NCBI GenBank assembly: GCA_037576195.1 | Contig: CM075102.1 | Span: 26,346,745-26,410,744 of the forward strand | Length of the DNA: 64,000 nt | Direction: 5' to 3' | Origin: Phytoseiulus persimilis | Taxonomy: Eukaryota; Arthropoda; Arachnida; Mesostigmata; Phytoseiidae | Part shown: one piece after another, positions 1 through 15,000 of the stretch | How positions within the stretch are numbered: the stretch's first letter is position 1 | Layout: every line of letters begins with the position of its first letter | Notes under the pieces: generated by a model | Told to the model about the DNA's origin: nothing | Database searches by the model: none | The model's input: only the letters and a program-made list of their open reading frames with translations | Translations under genes and position numbers: made by a program

Positions 1-3000
1 TCGGCAGCCTGGGGATTTGGATGGGTGACGTAACTTGCCACGGCTACCTAAGGCCCTGAGCCTTGTTATCCATTCTTCGGACAGAGTCCAGTATCGAGTG
101 CAGAATTGGCGGTCACGATGCTTCTCCATTGGGCTCGGCTGTCGTCGGCTCTGTGATTTCGCGTGTGTCACCTCCGGATACCGAACATTCGCTCCGTTCG
201 CCCGAAGAGGTCGGTAGGGATTCGGATGTGGTGAACAACCGGCGGACTACGGAACAAATCCATGACCGACGCCGGATAGTCAGCCAGTTTGCAAGACCTC
301 TCCATTCCCTCCGACGGGAGCCACGAGACGACCATGTCATGAATACCGGAGCGGAACGCAGATGAAGACGGACTACGAGGAGCCCAACCGGTCGCTATGT
401 CTTTTCCTTCTATCTTACGCTCTCTTCTCATGGTTGCTGGTCTGAAAACGTGTTTCTGAACCAACTCATAGTTCCACGCGCGAGCTCACCCGCTGACAAA
501 GTTAGCTTCGGAGCCCTTGGAAGCGAACACTGTGAGTGCCAGTCACGATGGAAGCTATCTCGGGAAGAGTCAGTGAGAGGAGCCCTTGTGCAGTCTTCCG
601 AGTTCGACCGCCATCAATACTTGGCACGCGGCACACGGTCGCGGATGACATATACCTACTATTTGTGCTGCCGAGGTGACTCGCAGCGTTCTCTGGAGGC
701 TGAGAACAACAAACGGAGCCACAAACAACACAAGGCCTACCAAGTCGAAATACGGCAGGAACACGCAGTGTTTGCATAGTTCCGATGCAATGTAGGACCT
801 GAAATGAATTTTTATCTAATTCGGAGTTCCTCAATGAGCATCGGATGCTTCCGTTCTTGGGAACGCAGGGTCCGACTTCTGTAATATGATTCTCGCGGAA
901 ATTTTCATCGAATGAGGGCTGAATCGTCATAAGCCCGTAGGAACTTCATCAGAGAGCATGAATCGTCATGCTCCCCAAGAGCCTCGTTCACGAGCCCCGT
1001 TCCTCAACGGGGCAGTTTCCTCCCCCGCATATCGAATCGGGCACGATACCACAAGCTCCTGGGAGTCGCATCGGGCAGTTAAAATCGAAGTTTCTGTTTA
1101 AAGGTCTCAATCGGAGATCACGTCCGGGTTTTAGACCTCTTTCTGCTTCGGAATGGATAAATCTCCCCTTCGCAACTCTGCAGCAGTCTCAGCACCAGCC
1201 GCGAATCTAATTTTCCACAGCGGACTCGGTAGGTGAAAGGTTGGGAGAGGACACGGCAATACGAGAAGACGAAAGAAAGTAACACCAGGACGATATTTTC
1301 TCACCGAGGTATAGCGGCGAGAGAACCACGTCGAGCGGAAGGGACAAGCGAGAGAGAAAACAGCGCTGCCAATTGTAAAAACGTCTCCGCTAAACATTTC
1401 GGCCAACGCCAATATTGATGACCAATAAACCGCCTGAGCCAGGTAGGTTGACGTTTATTTTCCTTTCGGAGCCCCAAGCGAGCTCGTTCAAAGTCGCTGA
1501 ATGGTACTCTGTCTTGTACCGTGCTATTCCGGCGAAAACGAATCCTATCAACAGACAGGATTCAAAACAACACCTATTCCACACTTGTAGAAAACTTCCG
1601 AGGGAAGTTTTGGTGTCATGCTTGTCGTGGCTCTGTCTTCTTCAATGTCCGAAGCTGTTCCCGCCTCTGACGAACAATACGAAAAATTGAAAACAACCGA
1701 GGAAAGCGCAACGTAAATGAGAACTCCACATTGAGACCGATATGGTGATGGAAAACCGGTGCGAGGTGATGCGCTGTACAGCCAACGATGTGTGCGGGGC
1801 TCGACGGATTGTTTTCGCCCTCCGCAGACAGCGCTGGCGCTTTCGGCTCATTAGAACGGTAGATCCCGAACCATTCAGGCCTCAGTCCCCATCATCGCGC
1901 GCGCAATCCGAGGAAATGAAACAAGTTACGCACTCACCGCGGTTTGTCCATCTGAATAAACAATCCGGTTGGCAGCACAGCTCTGGTTTCCATATTCACG
2001 AACATCAATACGAAGATATTCGGGCCTGGGTCCATCCCCGCGGGAGCACGTATGAGCGAGTATCGAAATGTTCGTACCTATACATTCATGTCAATTGTGA
2101 GTGCATGAATGCAGCTCCTTGCCTGCATGCAGCAGAAAGTCGGAAGCGTACATACCAGAGTAAGAGAAAAATGCACCGACGCAGAACGTTGCGGACGATA
2201 GAGGCAGCCATCTCCCGCTAGATCGGTCGGTCTCCCGAAGGAAAAATAGTGCTGGGAAAGGAGCGAAGAAAGCTCGTCACTGGTGCTCGCGTATTATCGA
2301 TCTCCGCTCCGAGGAACTCCCCTCATTTTTTCCCTCTTCCACAAAAATTTCCGCCGCTCCCGATACGTGTGATCCTAACGCGCGGAGAGCTCGCGTCTCA
2401 CGCAGCACGGGCACGAGAGCACTCAAAACGGAAACGTACATGGAAACGCGGCCATCCGTTCCAGCCAGTGAGCGATCGGTCGGAGTTCACGCAACGGAAC
2501 GAAAAGTGAGGAGATAGGCTGAATATTGTTCGTCCTCGAAGTCGCCTCCGTTCGGGAATTTCGGCCACCGAATACCACATTCACAACCGGCACGGCTGGA
2601 CTAGAAGTATTATATAACGGGCCCAGTGCTTCCGCATCCTCTTGTGAGCTTTTCAATCGAGTTGTTCCGGTGAGCACGATCGAGGTCAAGGACACGCATT
2701 ATGAGGCCCGTACCGTCCAGTAGGTGATCATCGTCTATCAGTCTATTTCGATGATCCGCATTCGATGGAAATTGGGGAGCGCTTCCAGCTCCCCGACGAT
2801 GCGAGCGCGGAATTTTCGTAAATATCTTTCTCTCCGCTGCAAGCCCGTTCCCCGAGGTCCGGACTCCGAGTCGACCAGCTGGCGTATGGATCTCAATATA
2901 GAGGATCGTCCTGGACTCGTGTCCTTCGGACGGAACGTCCTTCGGAGCGGGTCATCGCACGATCGCGGCGAAAAAGACCTCATACGCGGTTCCTCGATCG

Positions 3001-6000
3001 AAGAAATGGTTAATTCCCGGGGGAACTTTCAACAAGATGGGAGCATCCTCATTCTCCATCGATTCCACGTCCATTCTGAGACGCTCGAACGACAAGGATA
3101 GACATTCTCGCGATTTGCCGGAGTTGTTGACCTCAGCCGACTGGATTTCAAACGCCATTGCACTGCAATGCGAGTTGAACAGTTTCGAAGTTTGACTCAA
3201 CTGCGGAGCCCTGTTCGGACGATGAACTCGACATTCGCGCGTCTTATCAAATGGACGCGTTCCATTCTGTCCTCGATGTTCCTCAGCGGATGATGCTGCA
3301 TCTGTGTCCCGACGTGAATTTGTGAAGCCTCTCGGCCCTCGAGGGAAGCACGAAAGTGAATGCTGCGTTCGGCTCCGGATGTCAACTTAACGTCGTCGAA
3401 ACAGGCTGTTCACAGCTGAATCGCGAGGAGACTTTTCCATGCGTGTTCACATCAACTAGCCAACATCAAAGCAGTCCTCGCTGTAGCTGGGAAACATGAA
3501 GTTGAAGCAAACACAGAGCGGATGCGAGACCTGGTCCTTGAGCTAGGAGGAAATAATCGTACGGCGATGAGGCTTTGATTACATATTTCTGATATGGAGT
3601 GAAAGTGCGGGTCTGGCGGCGTCATTGACTGCTGGGAGCACGGAGAGGCTTGGAATCCGATGAGCTGTGGAAGCAGGAGCCAGATGCTGCCTCGCTAATG
3701 AAGTATTAAAATCCGAGGTTAAGAAACTTATAGTGGCTCGGACTTGAAACGTGGTGGAACCCCCCCAGATGAAGACAGCCCTGGACGAGGCAGCCACGCG
3801 CGGGACAGTAATTAAATTCTTGATGTTTGAGCTCCGATCTGTTTTCGCGCCAGCCATGCGCTGTGGAAAACGCAACTCGGGGTCCACGATGGGCAGGGAT
3901 ACGTATCCCGCAATCACCGGAGCTTTGGTGTCGAGTCGGGAACCTTCTATTCGAGCAGCGAATCCTAAAATCCTGTGAACGCGCACCCACATATCTTCCT
4001 CCTTTCGATCGGGTGACCACTACCGAGGACGCTCAACTTCTATGATTGATCTGCGGGCGCCGCAGTCATCGAGCCAATTGCTTGCTGGCTCCAGTCAATG
4101 GATCGATGATTAATGACCCAATGGAAAAACCTACCCTGGGTTCAAACTTCGAAGATAGGGGGCTTTGCTGATAGCACAAGCGAGCCGTGCGCGGAACTAA
4201 TTCGACCTTTAAAACGATTGATAACATCCACACTCATGTGCAGTATCAATGACTGAATCTTTGTTCGAAGAGGAGTTCGGTTTGAGGTAGCAAATGCGGG
4301 GGAGGAAACGGATTTGATCCTGGAGAAACTCAAAACGAGGGCTGGAAAGAACATCAGCCCGCGAAGCGAGAGAGAACCTAAAATAATATTCAAATTCATT
4401 CCAGGAGAGTTCTTGTGTGAACAAATGTGCGATCTGTGCTGTCAAGTCGAGTTTCACCCCAACTCACTGACAGTCAGCCAGTCAAAGCTCCGACGAGTTC
4501 GATATTGAATTCTGTTCTCTCTCCCAGGAAGCCCACGCGTTTTTGCGCGAGGAGGAATGGGAAGGAGGTGCCGCATCACGAAAGGCGCTGGAGCTGTTGT
4601 CGGATCTCATCCGTCTGGGGGCAGCCTTAATCCTCGGGCTCCTCTTCCCACTTTTCCATTCCATTATCGCAGGTCTGGCTCATTCCCGCCGATAGGGAAC
4701 ACAACCACGACAGGGGATTTGATGGAGTCGACAAAAATCGGCTGTCTGTGGAATAAATCACGTCCTCGGATCCCCGACCTAACGCCCTCTTCCCATTGAG
4801 TCTTTCGTAGCTTCATGCAAACTCGACCTTCCGTTCGACTCTTCAGCGGAGGAGACTCTCGAAGACTTTTTGTCGCAGCGGAGATTAATTGATGGCTAGC
4901 CAATCAATTAGTGACACTTGATCAGTCCGCAATCGTCAGGAACGAAGAAGAATCGGCCAAAGCTGGAGACTGAATAAACACGGGCCATCAATTGAGCGTC
5001 CTTACGACCCGAGAAGCTCAGAGCTGCGACCCAATCGCTTAGAAACTCCGAAACCGATTCTTCCTCCTTCCTTGGACCCCTGGCGCAAATCGGCGTGCTT
5101 CATGGAGAGGTCACATTGGTGACCTCACATTTCATTTGGAGAATCCCATGGAGCAAACTCCGATTCCATTCCCGCAGCACGCTTGGGTCCGAGGGAACCA
5201 GGTTGCTGGCTGCTTTCGAGAATTCGGGGAAGCTACCAACATGACAGCTGTCGGAGTTGACTACTCTTTCTCTCCAAGGTCGAAACTTAGACGACGGCTG
5301 TGACGGAACATCCCTGCTAGCAGGAAAAAGCATCATTCAGACCACTCACCCAGATCACCGGATTCCCTGTGGACCACTGTTAATATGAGGGAATGAGGGC
5401 TTTCAACGAGAAGCCCGACGCCTGCGGATGCCTCTCCTTGACCTGCAGAAATTTTCGTACAATCATATTGTTCCCGGAGGGGATGCGGAGCTCGAAGGAG
5501 AATCACCCTTGGGAATCGCCCTGTTCTGTGACTCGGTCAGTCACCCTTCTCGAGACGAAAACCTGAGAGACCTCCTGTGTAGGGGAAGCGCGGTTGGCAT
5601 GGTCTGTAGAGTCGGTGGAAGCTCGTAAACTTCGTTTCGGGAGAACTGTTCTCAAGAAAACCAGCATCCTCCTAGCGCAGTCTGGTTCTCTAGGAGGCTC
5701 CCGCGACCGCGCCAACACTAGGCTTCTAATCACCCTCTCGTGGTATCAATGCTTCTGAACAGGTGGGTTCGTCTGGGGCTCGGGAATTCGGTCAGTGGTG
5801 TTGCGCCACGAACGTTCCTCGGAGCTGCCTTACCGGCTCTGTCCTGAAATTCCGGCGCTCCACTTTCCGCGGCATTTACGGAATCTCTGTTCCTCAACGG
5901 AACGGATCTGAGCTGCATGTGTTTGGGCCAGGCTCCAACGCGCCCGAATTATTGAGTCAAGATCTAGTTTCTAATGCAATGCGACGTTCGGTGCCACGCT

Positions 6001-9000
6001 CGATTTTCGACGCTTGATGTATCATTCTTGAAGTTACTTGTGGAGCTTCCTAAATCTCCGCTCGCTACTCCGTCCCCGATTCCCGCAGTTTTCGATATTA
6101 GTGCGCGTGATGCCCTGATTGTTGCGGTCGCCTAATGCGCCGGCGAGTTCTTCTAGCTTGACGCGAGTTCCCTCCGAGCGAGCTTTTTTTGTAACATGGA
6201 GGGTCTTACCAGGGGCGTAATTAGCCCCAATGGCGCTAAACGCGAGCCGACGGAGATGCACCCCTTTCCCGGGCGAAGAAATGAGTAGAGTCTCATGGAG
6301 ATGCTATGCAAAATATTCTCTCCATTGAATCGTATCATCACCTCGGACTCATCGGAAATCGCCAATCGAGCGAGGGTGTCCAAACCCATGCGCCCCAAGG
6401 AAACGACCCTCAGTTTGGACATCTGAAGCGATGAGCCGCGACCCACTGTGGGCCTCGGGAGAGTTATGGTGTGATTGTTGCAAGTTCGGGGTAATTGTTC
6501 GATATCTTCCAAGGCTGATGCAGCTCTCGGGTTTGGCTCTCTTTGGGCGCGTGCGTTCCCCTGTGCTTAGCATTCTCGATTGAGAACGAAAAAAAATATC
6601 CAAATCAACATTAGAATACAGCCACGGCGCTCAGACCACAAACAGACGATATGGGCGGAAGCGAAGATTCCCGAATTCCGGACCGTGCCCAAAAGCCGTC
6701 CTAGCGGCCTTCGCGAGCCTCCCAACCAGGGTTGGTATTCTGGCATCCTCGATTGCGCGGCGCCCCACGGAACGGTAAATGACATTTTTTAACATGATCC
6801 TCAAGAAATTTCGGGCCCGAGAACCGGGGTCCTCAGCCGGAGACCAGTTCTCGGAATAGGAGTCTTTGAGGAACACAAAGTTTCTTGGGTGGTACGACCC
6901 AGAGCCGTGAGTGTCCGGAGTCGAATGATGTGCTGCGCGGCGCCCCAGATCGATCGGTCTCCAAGTCTCCAACGGCAGACCGGGAATCACCGGCGCCCTT
7001 AGGAGCTTTCAACGTCCATGTTGTGCATCATCTTCCTCGAGAATCGTCAGCGATCATCTCTCGTTCTTTCCTTCCGGAGTGCGAACACCACCCGTGTTTG
7101 TTTCTGAACGAGTTCGACGGATTCAGGGCGATCAAGGCGATGTGAGCACTTGAGCAGCCGGAACTTCCGCACCGGTACCTTGTGGCTTCCCGCGCAAGAA
7201 ACATGACTCTCGAAACCACTGTTCTTGTCTACATCAACTCGTGCCAATAGGCTTGCAAGACACCGTTGTCGTTCGCTGGTTCCAGGAAGCTCTCTGCTCA
7301 TAGATTCATTGTGTAGAGATGTTGTGTACACTCAACCTTCCAAGTCGTGAGAGGACTCCAGATCCGGATGTTTGACTAATGATCAGAGAACACTCAGGAA
7401 TCGCGCTATCTCTGGAGAGAGCAGTGAGTCGATTAAGCCCGATGTACGAGAAACGTCAGATTCGAACTCGATCTGTACCCGGAAATGTCTCCCACCGGAG
7501 GGAAATCGATGCCGAACGCGAATTAGTCCTTAATGAAATATCTCTCTCATCGGAACCCTGCTCTCAAAGTGACCTTCGGTAATCCCTCAACTAATAGACC
7601 CTCGGTGTTTCCAATCCGATTCCAGGAGACCGCTTTGTAAATCCTCAAGTTCATCACCGCTAATGAGTTCATGACGGCTCGTCCACCTCTCCCGGAGTCT
7701 CGTCGTCAGCGGAGCGTTCGTTGTTTTGGTTCAAAAATCACGCTGTGGTCCGACCCGATCCGCTCAGCAATCGATGCGTTGAACGTTTTCTCAGCGCTGA
7801 GTCGCCGGCGAAGAATTCTGCGACCGGTCTCGTCCGGGCATTATCATCGGCCAGACCAATAGGAGTGGCCGAGCTTGCCTGCCTATTTTGCTCTCCAACT
7901 GCCCTTGCTCATCCCGTCTGGCTCTGAAGTGAACCGGGGAATATGACGAGACTCTGCATCTAGAATGCGGACAGCGACCCGGCGCTATAGGCTCTGGATG
8001 GCGATCTTGTTTTACGGAACCTCCCAACACACTCGCGAAGAGGAGCCGGCTCTTTGATGCACAGTGACACGATGACAAACTGGCCAAACAAAGACTCCAC
8101 ACGCCGGCTAGCCGAGCGAGCAGCCGACTCGTCGACCAGCAAGTGAGGGCGACAAGTTTCAACTGAGTAACACGACACCCGTGTTCGACTGAGGGATGCG
8201 AACGTCCTCTGTTCGCGACACGGTCTGCTACAGCGTGTCCCGCCACGACGTTCTTCAAAATGGCTGTCCCGAACGGCTCCGTCGGTCATCGGAGACAGGG
8301 TTGAGTCCGCGAAGCGATTAACGACTCCAGAAGGGCCCAATATGGTTCCGTGTCTCGAATTTCCTCCAACGGAACGCACGTGAGGGAAATAAGCAAAACA
8401 TATGAGAGGAGTGTCGACAAACACGGGGACGGTGTGGATAGCAGAGCGGGCCAGAGCATCCCGAAATCCCGGAAGAGCTCTTACGGGGTTGAAGAAGCGA
8501 GCCAAAATAGGAACGCTCCTGTCTGTTCCCGAAGCGGTCGCGCCAGCTGCAAAAGCGGGGGTTCCGACCGCGCGTTGAGCGAGTCGACCGGCAAATGGCT
8601 CCCGAAGAGATTACCGAGTTAACTTTGGATGGTGCTGCGAGCCGAAGGACCAAGCACAACCGTTCAATAGATGAGACCGGCCTGAGATAATGCCTACAAA
8701 CGGCCTCTCTTGAATTTCCCTCGCCGAGATTCGCATGTCCGCTGTTCGAGTGCACCGTCCTCCGCCGCTCAGGTGTTCGTTTTCCGCGACTGTCCACGAT
8801 CCGAGGTCCAGCAGGACTAGGCCCTGCCCCGTTCGACTTGCGTATAGCTTGTGCAGAACAAGAAGCAGTGATGAAAATGAAAGGATAATGCGTTGATTTC
8901 CTGATGCGAAGTCCAAAATCTGCTGACGAGCCCCCACCCCGAGGGATTTTTGTTACCCACGTGGTTCGGAAGTTTCGCTTGTCGCTCGAAGTTTTTCGTA

Positions 9001-12000
9001 GGCTCCGGAGTGAGTTCGGGAAGGACTGACTGCGAGCGAGATAAGAGTTTCGTTTCCTAACCTACGAAAGTTGGCATCTGCTGTACCAGTGTCCGAAGCC
9101 CGAGAAAAAAGTACCCGCCGTCACAACAACAACAACCACACCAACATACAGCTCAACTCATGCACAGCATTGTGCGATCTCATGCGCTCGATCTCACTGT
9201 GCGACGGTTACACGTCATTGTTGTGCTCCGGTCAAACACTTCGCGGACGGCCCGACTTCGACGTTCACGACTCACTCCCCATGAGAGTCTGCGAGTGTGT
9301 TGATGACAAGGCTCGTGACGTTCGTTATGCGCGAACGTGCACTTGGAGCACATCCGGGGAGTAAGTGGAAGAATGAAAAGAGCTGCGCGCATGAATGAAA
9401 GCCTGTGCCGGCCCATGGAGCGGTCGACCAACGAACTAACCGCCTGAGCGAATGAATTACCAGAAGCTATTTCGTTCGACGGAGGGGGTTCCGAACGAAC
9501 GTTCAAAAGATTCGCTGGTGTCGACCAAAGAGAATAGAACTGGGGTTCGATTCCGATTCGACTGGTACGGATATTGCTCTACCGAGCTCCTCAATTAGCC
9601 CTCTCGCTTGCTCGCTCGTTCATCCTGACCGTTTGCTCCCGGCTCGATTGGGATTTTCGCTGCGAGCGCTTTTGCTTTTGGACGAAAGTTTCCTTTCGAC
9701 ACTGAAGACGAATCGGAAGCGAGATTATGAGCCGAATGACGAATGTGTCGAACCGGCTTCCGACTCCACAGAGCGAAGTCCGTTTTCGGGGAAACCACTG
9801 TCGGTGCTCGACGTCCTGGGAGGCATCAGCGCAAGCTTGCATTGCGTCCAGTTTAGATTGGTGCACGCCTCGGTGCGGTTCGCAATTCCGAGAATCCCGG
9901 ACTTGTCCCACTTAGTGTAAACTCCTCCGAATGGAGCGATCGCAACCCCAGAGGCTGGAAGATACGCGAGCCGAGTCTTCCCAATACCTAAATTTCAATA
10001 CTACCAATCTAGGAGGGGGGAAGGCTTGAGGCGCACTTCGTCTTCTTCAGCTCACCGTCTCGATCGACTTGCTGCGCAGTCGTTTAACATGTCGTCTCCT
10101 TGGTCTTTGGTTCGAGTTGGATCCTGCTCTCGATCCTCTCCCGTTGCGTCCTGTGCCCTTGTCGTCGTTCACCTCGTTCAATCCTCATATGCCGTGCTGT
10201 TTCCCCCTGCTCAACCTCATAAAACTTCCGACTCATTTTCGAGCACTCTGAAATAGGTTAGACTTCTCCGTGGTTCCGTGCGAGCTCCGGGAAGTTGTGA
10301 ATTTGCGTCACGTTTCCTGAATACCCAGAGCAGGGAGAGCGGGCCCGAATGAATAGTCTGAGACGACCAAACCAAAAGGGTCGAATGGCGCATCGATGGT
10401 CACGATGCCGGCCCGTGTCGAGCGACGCTGCTTGTGGATTATTAACGACAACTCGCGTTAGTTCCACTCATACATTCATGGCCTGTGGTTCACGAAGCAT
10501 AAACAGGCTCGTTTCGCAGTCTCCCGTTACGTTTGAATCGAAATGGATAACTCAAGTGAAAAAAGCAGTTTCATGCAATGTTCGGCGTCTGGACGCAGGG
10601 CCGGAACGATGAATCTCAGTAAGTTTTGAGTTGATTCCAACTGATATTCGTCCGGTCGGTCGTCTGCACGTCTGTTTGCCCGGAGGACCGCGTGCGCCGA
10701 CGCCAGTCGATCACCGAAGATCCTCGGTCGCTGCCCCGGGGACCGCAACACTGCGAAGTGGGACGGTTTTGATGGATTGGCTGCTTATGAGGCTGCCTTC
10801 ATTTTTGCGAGGAATGCTTGTCGGATACTATTTCCGTTCGTAACTAGCCGTGGGGAGTATCTATTTTTATCGATATCCAACTCCCTCAGTGACCCGTTTG
10901 TCGAACTTCGGAGCGGCCATTTTCGTCATCGTCGGGACGTCCATCGCGATCGTCCAGCTGACACTATTGGGTTGTTGTCCAGTTTTTCCTTCGCCGTACC
11001 ATCATCGAGAATTCCATCGTGACGACCCCTGTGCTAGGTGTCAGACGAACCTGGCAGCGATCAATTCGGCACTGTTTTCCACTCCTGGCCGCTCCGCACA
11101 AGTGTCCCTCACGTCCGTACATGTATGTATATCTCGTTCGGAGCCGACTCGATAGCGTAACGAGAACAAGTCAATTATGCTGCCTAACGAAGACATCGGG
11201 TATTCAACGACACGAACAATGCGCAGACCCTCGGTCAATGAAGATGAGAATTAGACAATCGAGCCCAGGCGAGCAGTCGTGGAACGCTCGTAGACAGCTG
11301 ATAGGAGATATAGCCGTGGCTACTCTCCACCGTGTCTTCATCCTCACCCATGCGCTCTCGCCGCCACGAAAACCGCGTTCTTCCTCAATTTACTCCCCCG
11401 GGCAGCTCTTCCCGTCGCCGCTGGTTCCATCGTCTCATCTATCATGGCTTCCGAGTTCGAAACGGATGGAGTGCCGCTAAATGCTGAACGCTCTGGCACC
11501 CACCGAAATTCCATCGGTTGTCCCAACCAATATCGTCACGGTTGGCAACAAATGTTGCTGAGTTGAAGTTTTCTGAAAATCACAAGAACTTGACATTTTC
11601 CTTGTCGGAGAGTAATCTGCCCAAGATCGAAAATTGTGATCGACACAAAGCGTGATGTCTGAAGCAGGAGCACCGGTGTCATCGGTGGCCACAAAACGAT
11701 CACGCGTTATTTATGTGTTCTCCTTCATTATCAAACTCCGCTCGCCCCGATCACTACTTTCTGACACTAATCTCGTAGTGTCTCGGCAGAGGCAGACCCC
11801 CGAATCATCTCGTCAAGGAGGATTCACGAGGCTCCCTGTATTTTATACTGGAAATACGAGCCGGGAGGGGATATCGGTCAGTGTTCGGAGTGTCGACAGA
11901 ACTGAATTTTCCGGGAGCATCGAGCCAGAAAGGCTGGCGATCCGATACTTGGGTCAGCACTCGGGAAGGCCAGACAGCGTTTTGGTCGGGAAGGGTTCGA

Positions 12001-15000
12001 CGGAGTCATTTTTCTTTGTTCAGCGTAATTCTCCCCGGGGACCAAAAGTCGGGTTTTCACTTTCTCATACTCGATATCATCCCATTTGTATATTTGAGAT
12101 GCCGTGTCACGTGTCAAATTCTCGGCCCGAGATTTTCATAATTGAACTGATTCCAAGGACGAGTATAACGTCGAGCTTCGACATTTGCGTAAGCCGTAGC
12201 TTCGTTGAGCGCACGTGGAAGGTTTCTCTGCGAGGGTCTTCACCCTATTGCATTTCAATCAGGAATCCTTGAACATCAGGAACAAGGGGAGCGTGGCAGA
12301 TTCAAGTTTCGAAATTGGAAATTCAATGAGTGCGTCGATGATTTTCCGTGGCTTTGCTGGATTACACTATGCCTCCCGCAACCGGAACGCAAACACAATC
12401 ATCCGTACATACTCGATGTCTATGTGTGGCTCTCGACCTCAATATATATGCATATATCTGTGTCTGTCTGGGCTTGTTGATCCGAGGTCAGAAATGGAAG
12501 CCGCGTCCCCTGCCTCACAGTCGTCAATATTGACGGAACAGTGGAGGAGGAGTATGGATCAGTATGAAAATATTGAAACTTTGCAGGAATCCCCTCATTT
12601 TTCGGAGTCTCGAAAGAAAATCAATTATTATTGGGAAAGAAACCGTTATCATTCTGAACTCGCCGTGCTCTCCGCGCAACGTCGATTGAACGACGTGAAT
12701 CGCGAAGACTCCCCTGCTATGAGCTGTCTTCGTCGACAGCCGCGTCAGGGCCGATCGAACGACGTACTACACACAGGAGCAAGTTCTGCCTCCTTTCTTG
12801 GATCTTCCCGCTATTCCGGTTGAGAGAGCTCATGAGATGTTGGGATCGGCTGCCTATTCGATCGAGAGTATTCTGTCGGCCGTTTGTTCTTCCGTAGCTG
12901 CTGCTTTCAACCGAGGCATCCAGCCACGTAGACGTGCGACCGGGCGGGCAGGGAGACAAGTAGTCCGCCACCGGCGACCTCCTCAGTCGGACGACGCTCT
13001 ATCCGAGCGATCAGGTGAAGGATGAATTATCAATAGCTCTTTCAATACACGAGACCAGATCGGGGAATAATTCTTCATGACGGGAAAGCGATGCGATGAC
13101 AGAACACCGGGACGAGGAGGGACCAAACGATGGGCAGACGGAGAAACGGTGCAGGAGTGAGAGAAACCAGCGAAGGAAGGAGGAATCGAGTGGAAACGGC
13201 AGGATAGTAGAGAATGGGGCTTTGGGAGAGGAGACACGGGGCGATGAGAGAGCACGAAAAATAGCAGAGTTGGATTACCGCACTCGAGTGGAACGCCCAT
13301 ACTTGAAGTTGAGCGTGCGTCTCTTTTAAGAATACGAGCGACTGTCGGCAACGGAGACCACCAGAGGCTAATTTTCGAACGCGGACAAATCTTCTACCGA
13401 AGACCTCAACTCTTTCTAAGCCACCGAAGTTCATAAATTCCGATACCCCCTTACGCGTCACTTTCAGTGCGTTCTACGACCAGCCCAGGTGTGGGTGATG
13501 TTAAGAGGTCCGATCTGGATGCTAACCCTCCGAATTTTTCTCGCTCGGGTCCTCCTTGATCCTCACCGCGCCCCGTTCCGATCCAAACTAATGCGTCCAT
13601 GGCCCTGCTGGCCCTGGCACAGAACACAAAAGGTAGACTCGCGGCGGTCCGCGCCATGATTCCCTTCGACGTCCCATACGCGTGGACCGTGGCTCTCAGA
13701 GACTCTCATCCAGACTTCCCAGCCCGCCCTTAACAATCGGTCTCTGTGCCGCGCAGGGAACCTTGAGCAAAGTCTCGGCCTTGAAGTAGACAACTGAAGG
13801 CCATTAAGTTCTTAATCCTCCGTCTGTCAAAGACTCCCTTTTGCCTCCGTGGCCTTGTTCAGAGTTTTTTGTCGGCTTATACGCTCCGGTCGGCTTGCTC
13901 CAAAACGCGGGAATGGTCGCAACGGGTTCCTACACCTGATTTTGTTTGTCGCGGAAGAGGACCTCGGAGAATGCTCTTCTGGAATGATCCCTCGACCGGG
14001 AAACCGCCGAAAAGCGTCTTCAGGCTGCGAGGCAGAACTATTCTCACGCACCAACTGATGGTTTGGAACGTGGTTTCAATCAATCCGATACTGGTTCCCC
14101 GCCCGAAAATGAGGTCGAGAAGAAATGAAAAGTTGATCGATTCGTCGAACCACTCACTGCCTGAACTGTGTCGCAAAGCAGTAGCTCTGAACCGCATGAC
14201 TCTCCTCCAAGTATCCAACAGACTGCCCGCGGTTCGTCGGCGAAGCGTGGCACCAACGCACTGCAATCACGCAGAAGGTTTGCGGAACGGAGCCGACGAG
14301 CGGTTAACGTCACTGAAAATTCCTCGAGCAACACTGATTGTCATCAAACACACTGTCCAATCAATTCCTTGTTTCTCGACGCACTCAGAGGATAAACTCC
14401 AACAGCACCCTACTCACGTGGGGCCCAGTCGGCGCACACGGAGCGGAGAATCGTCACGGCAATCCATTCACTCAATGCAGACAGCATTGTCTTCCAAGTT
14501 CGAGTTGGCGCAATTCGGCTCGTATGGGTTACGTAGCTCTAAAGCCGGTCGGAACACGGCGGCACGGTCTGTCCTTCACCAGGAGAGGAACGCCGAGGAA
14601 AGGGCACGTCCCGCGGGGAAGGGTCTCCCTATCTTCTTTTCGGGATTTCCTCTCCGGTTGAGTTCTTACTGGGGACAAGGTTGCGACGAAATGGCACAAA
14701 AAGACCAATAGATCTCCCCGACGAGCGCAACCGACAAAAGCGAGAAAGGTCGGCGACAAGCTTGCGAAAGAGCTCGAGCGTCGTGGTTGCCATTAACGGG
14801 CAAGATTGTTTCACCATCTTTTACTTCTCCGTCTCTCGTGCGCATCGTGCGCAAGCGGCGCCTTGAAGAACAATTCTGTTCGGAAAAATCCTCCGCTGCA
14901 TAAGGAATCATTATTCTCTCTCTGTCGCACACTTTGTCCCACTCGCGGCCGGACACAAAACACTTTAATGGAATCGTGCGGCTCCTCTTAAAGCTAATGC

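Noticed and set aside
9540..9570. tRNA B-box-like 'ggttcgattcc'
   Set aside because: The flanking bases do not form the T-arm stem, and no matching acceptor stem or A box precedes it.
12215..13025. candidate gene with two overlapping plus-strand ORFs
   Set aside because: All three plus-strand frames are open in this stretch, no domain is recognised, and no splice junction resolves the frame change.
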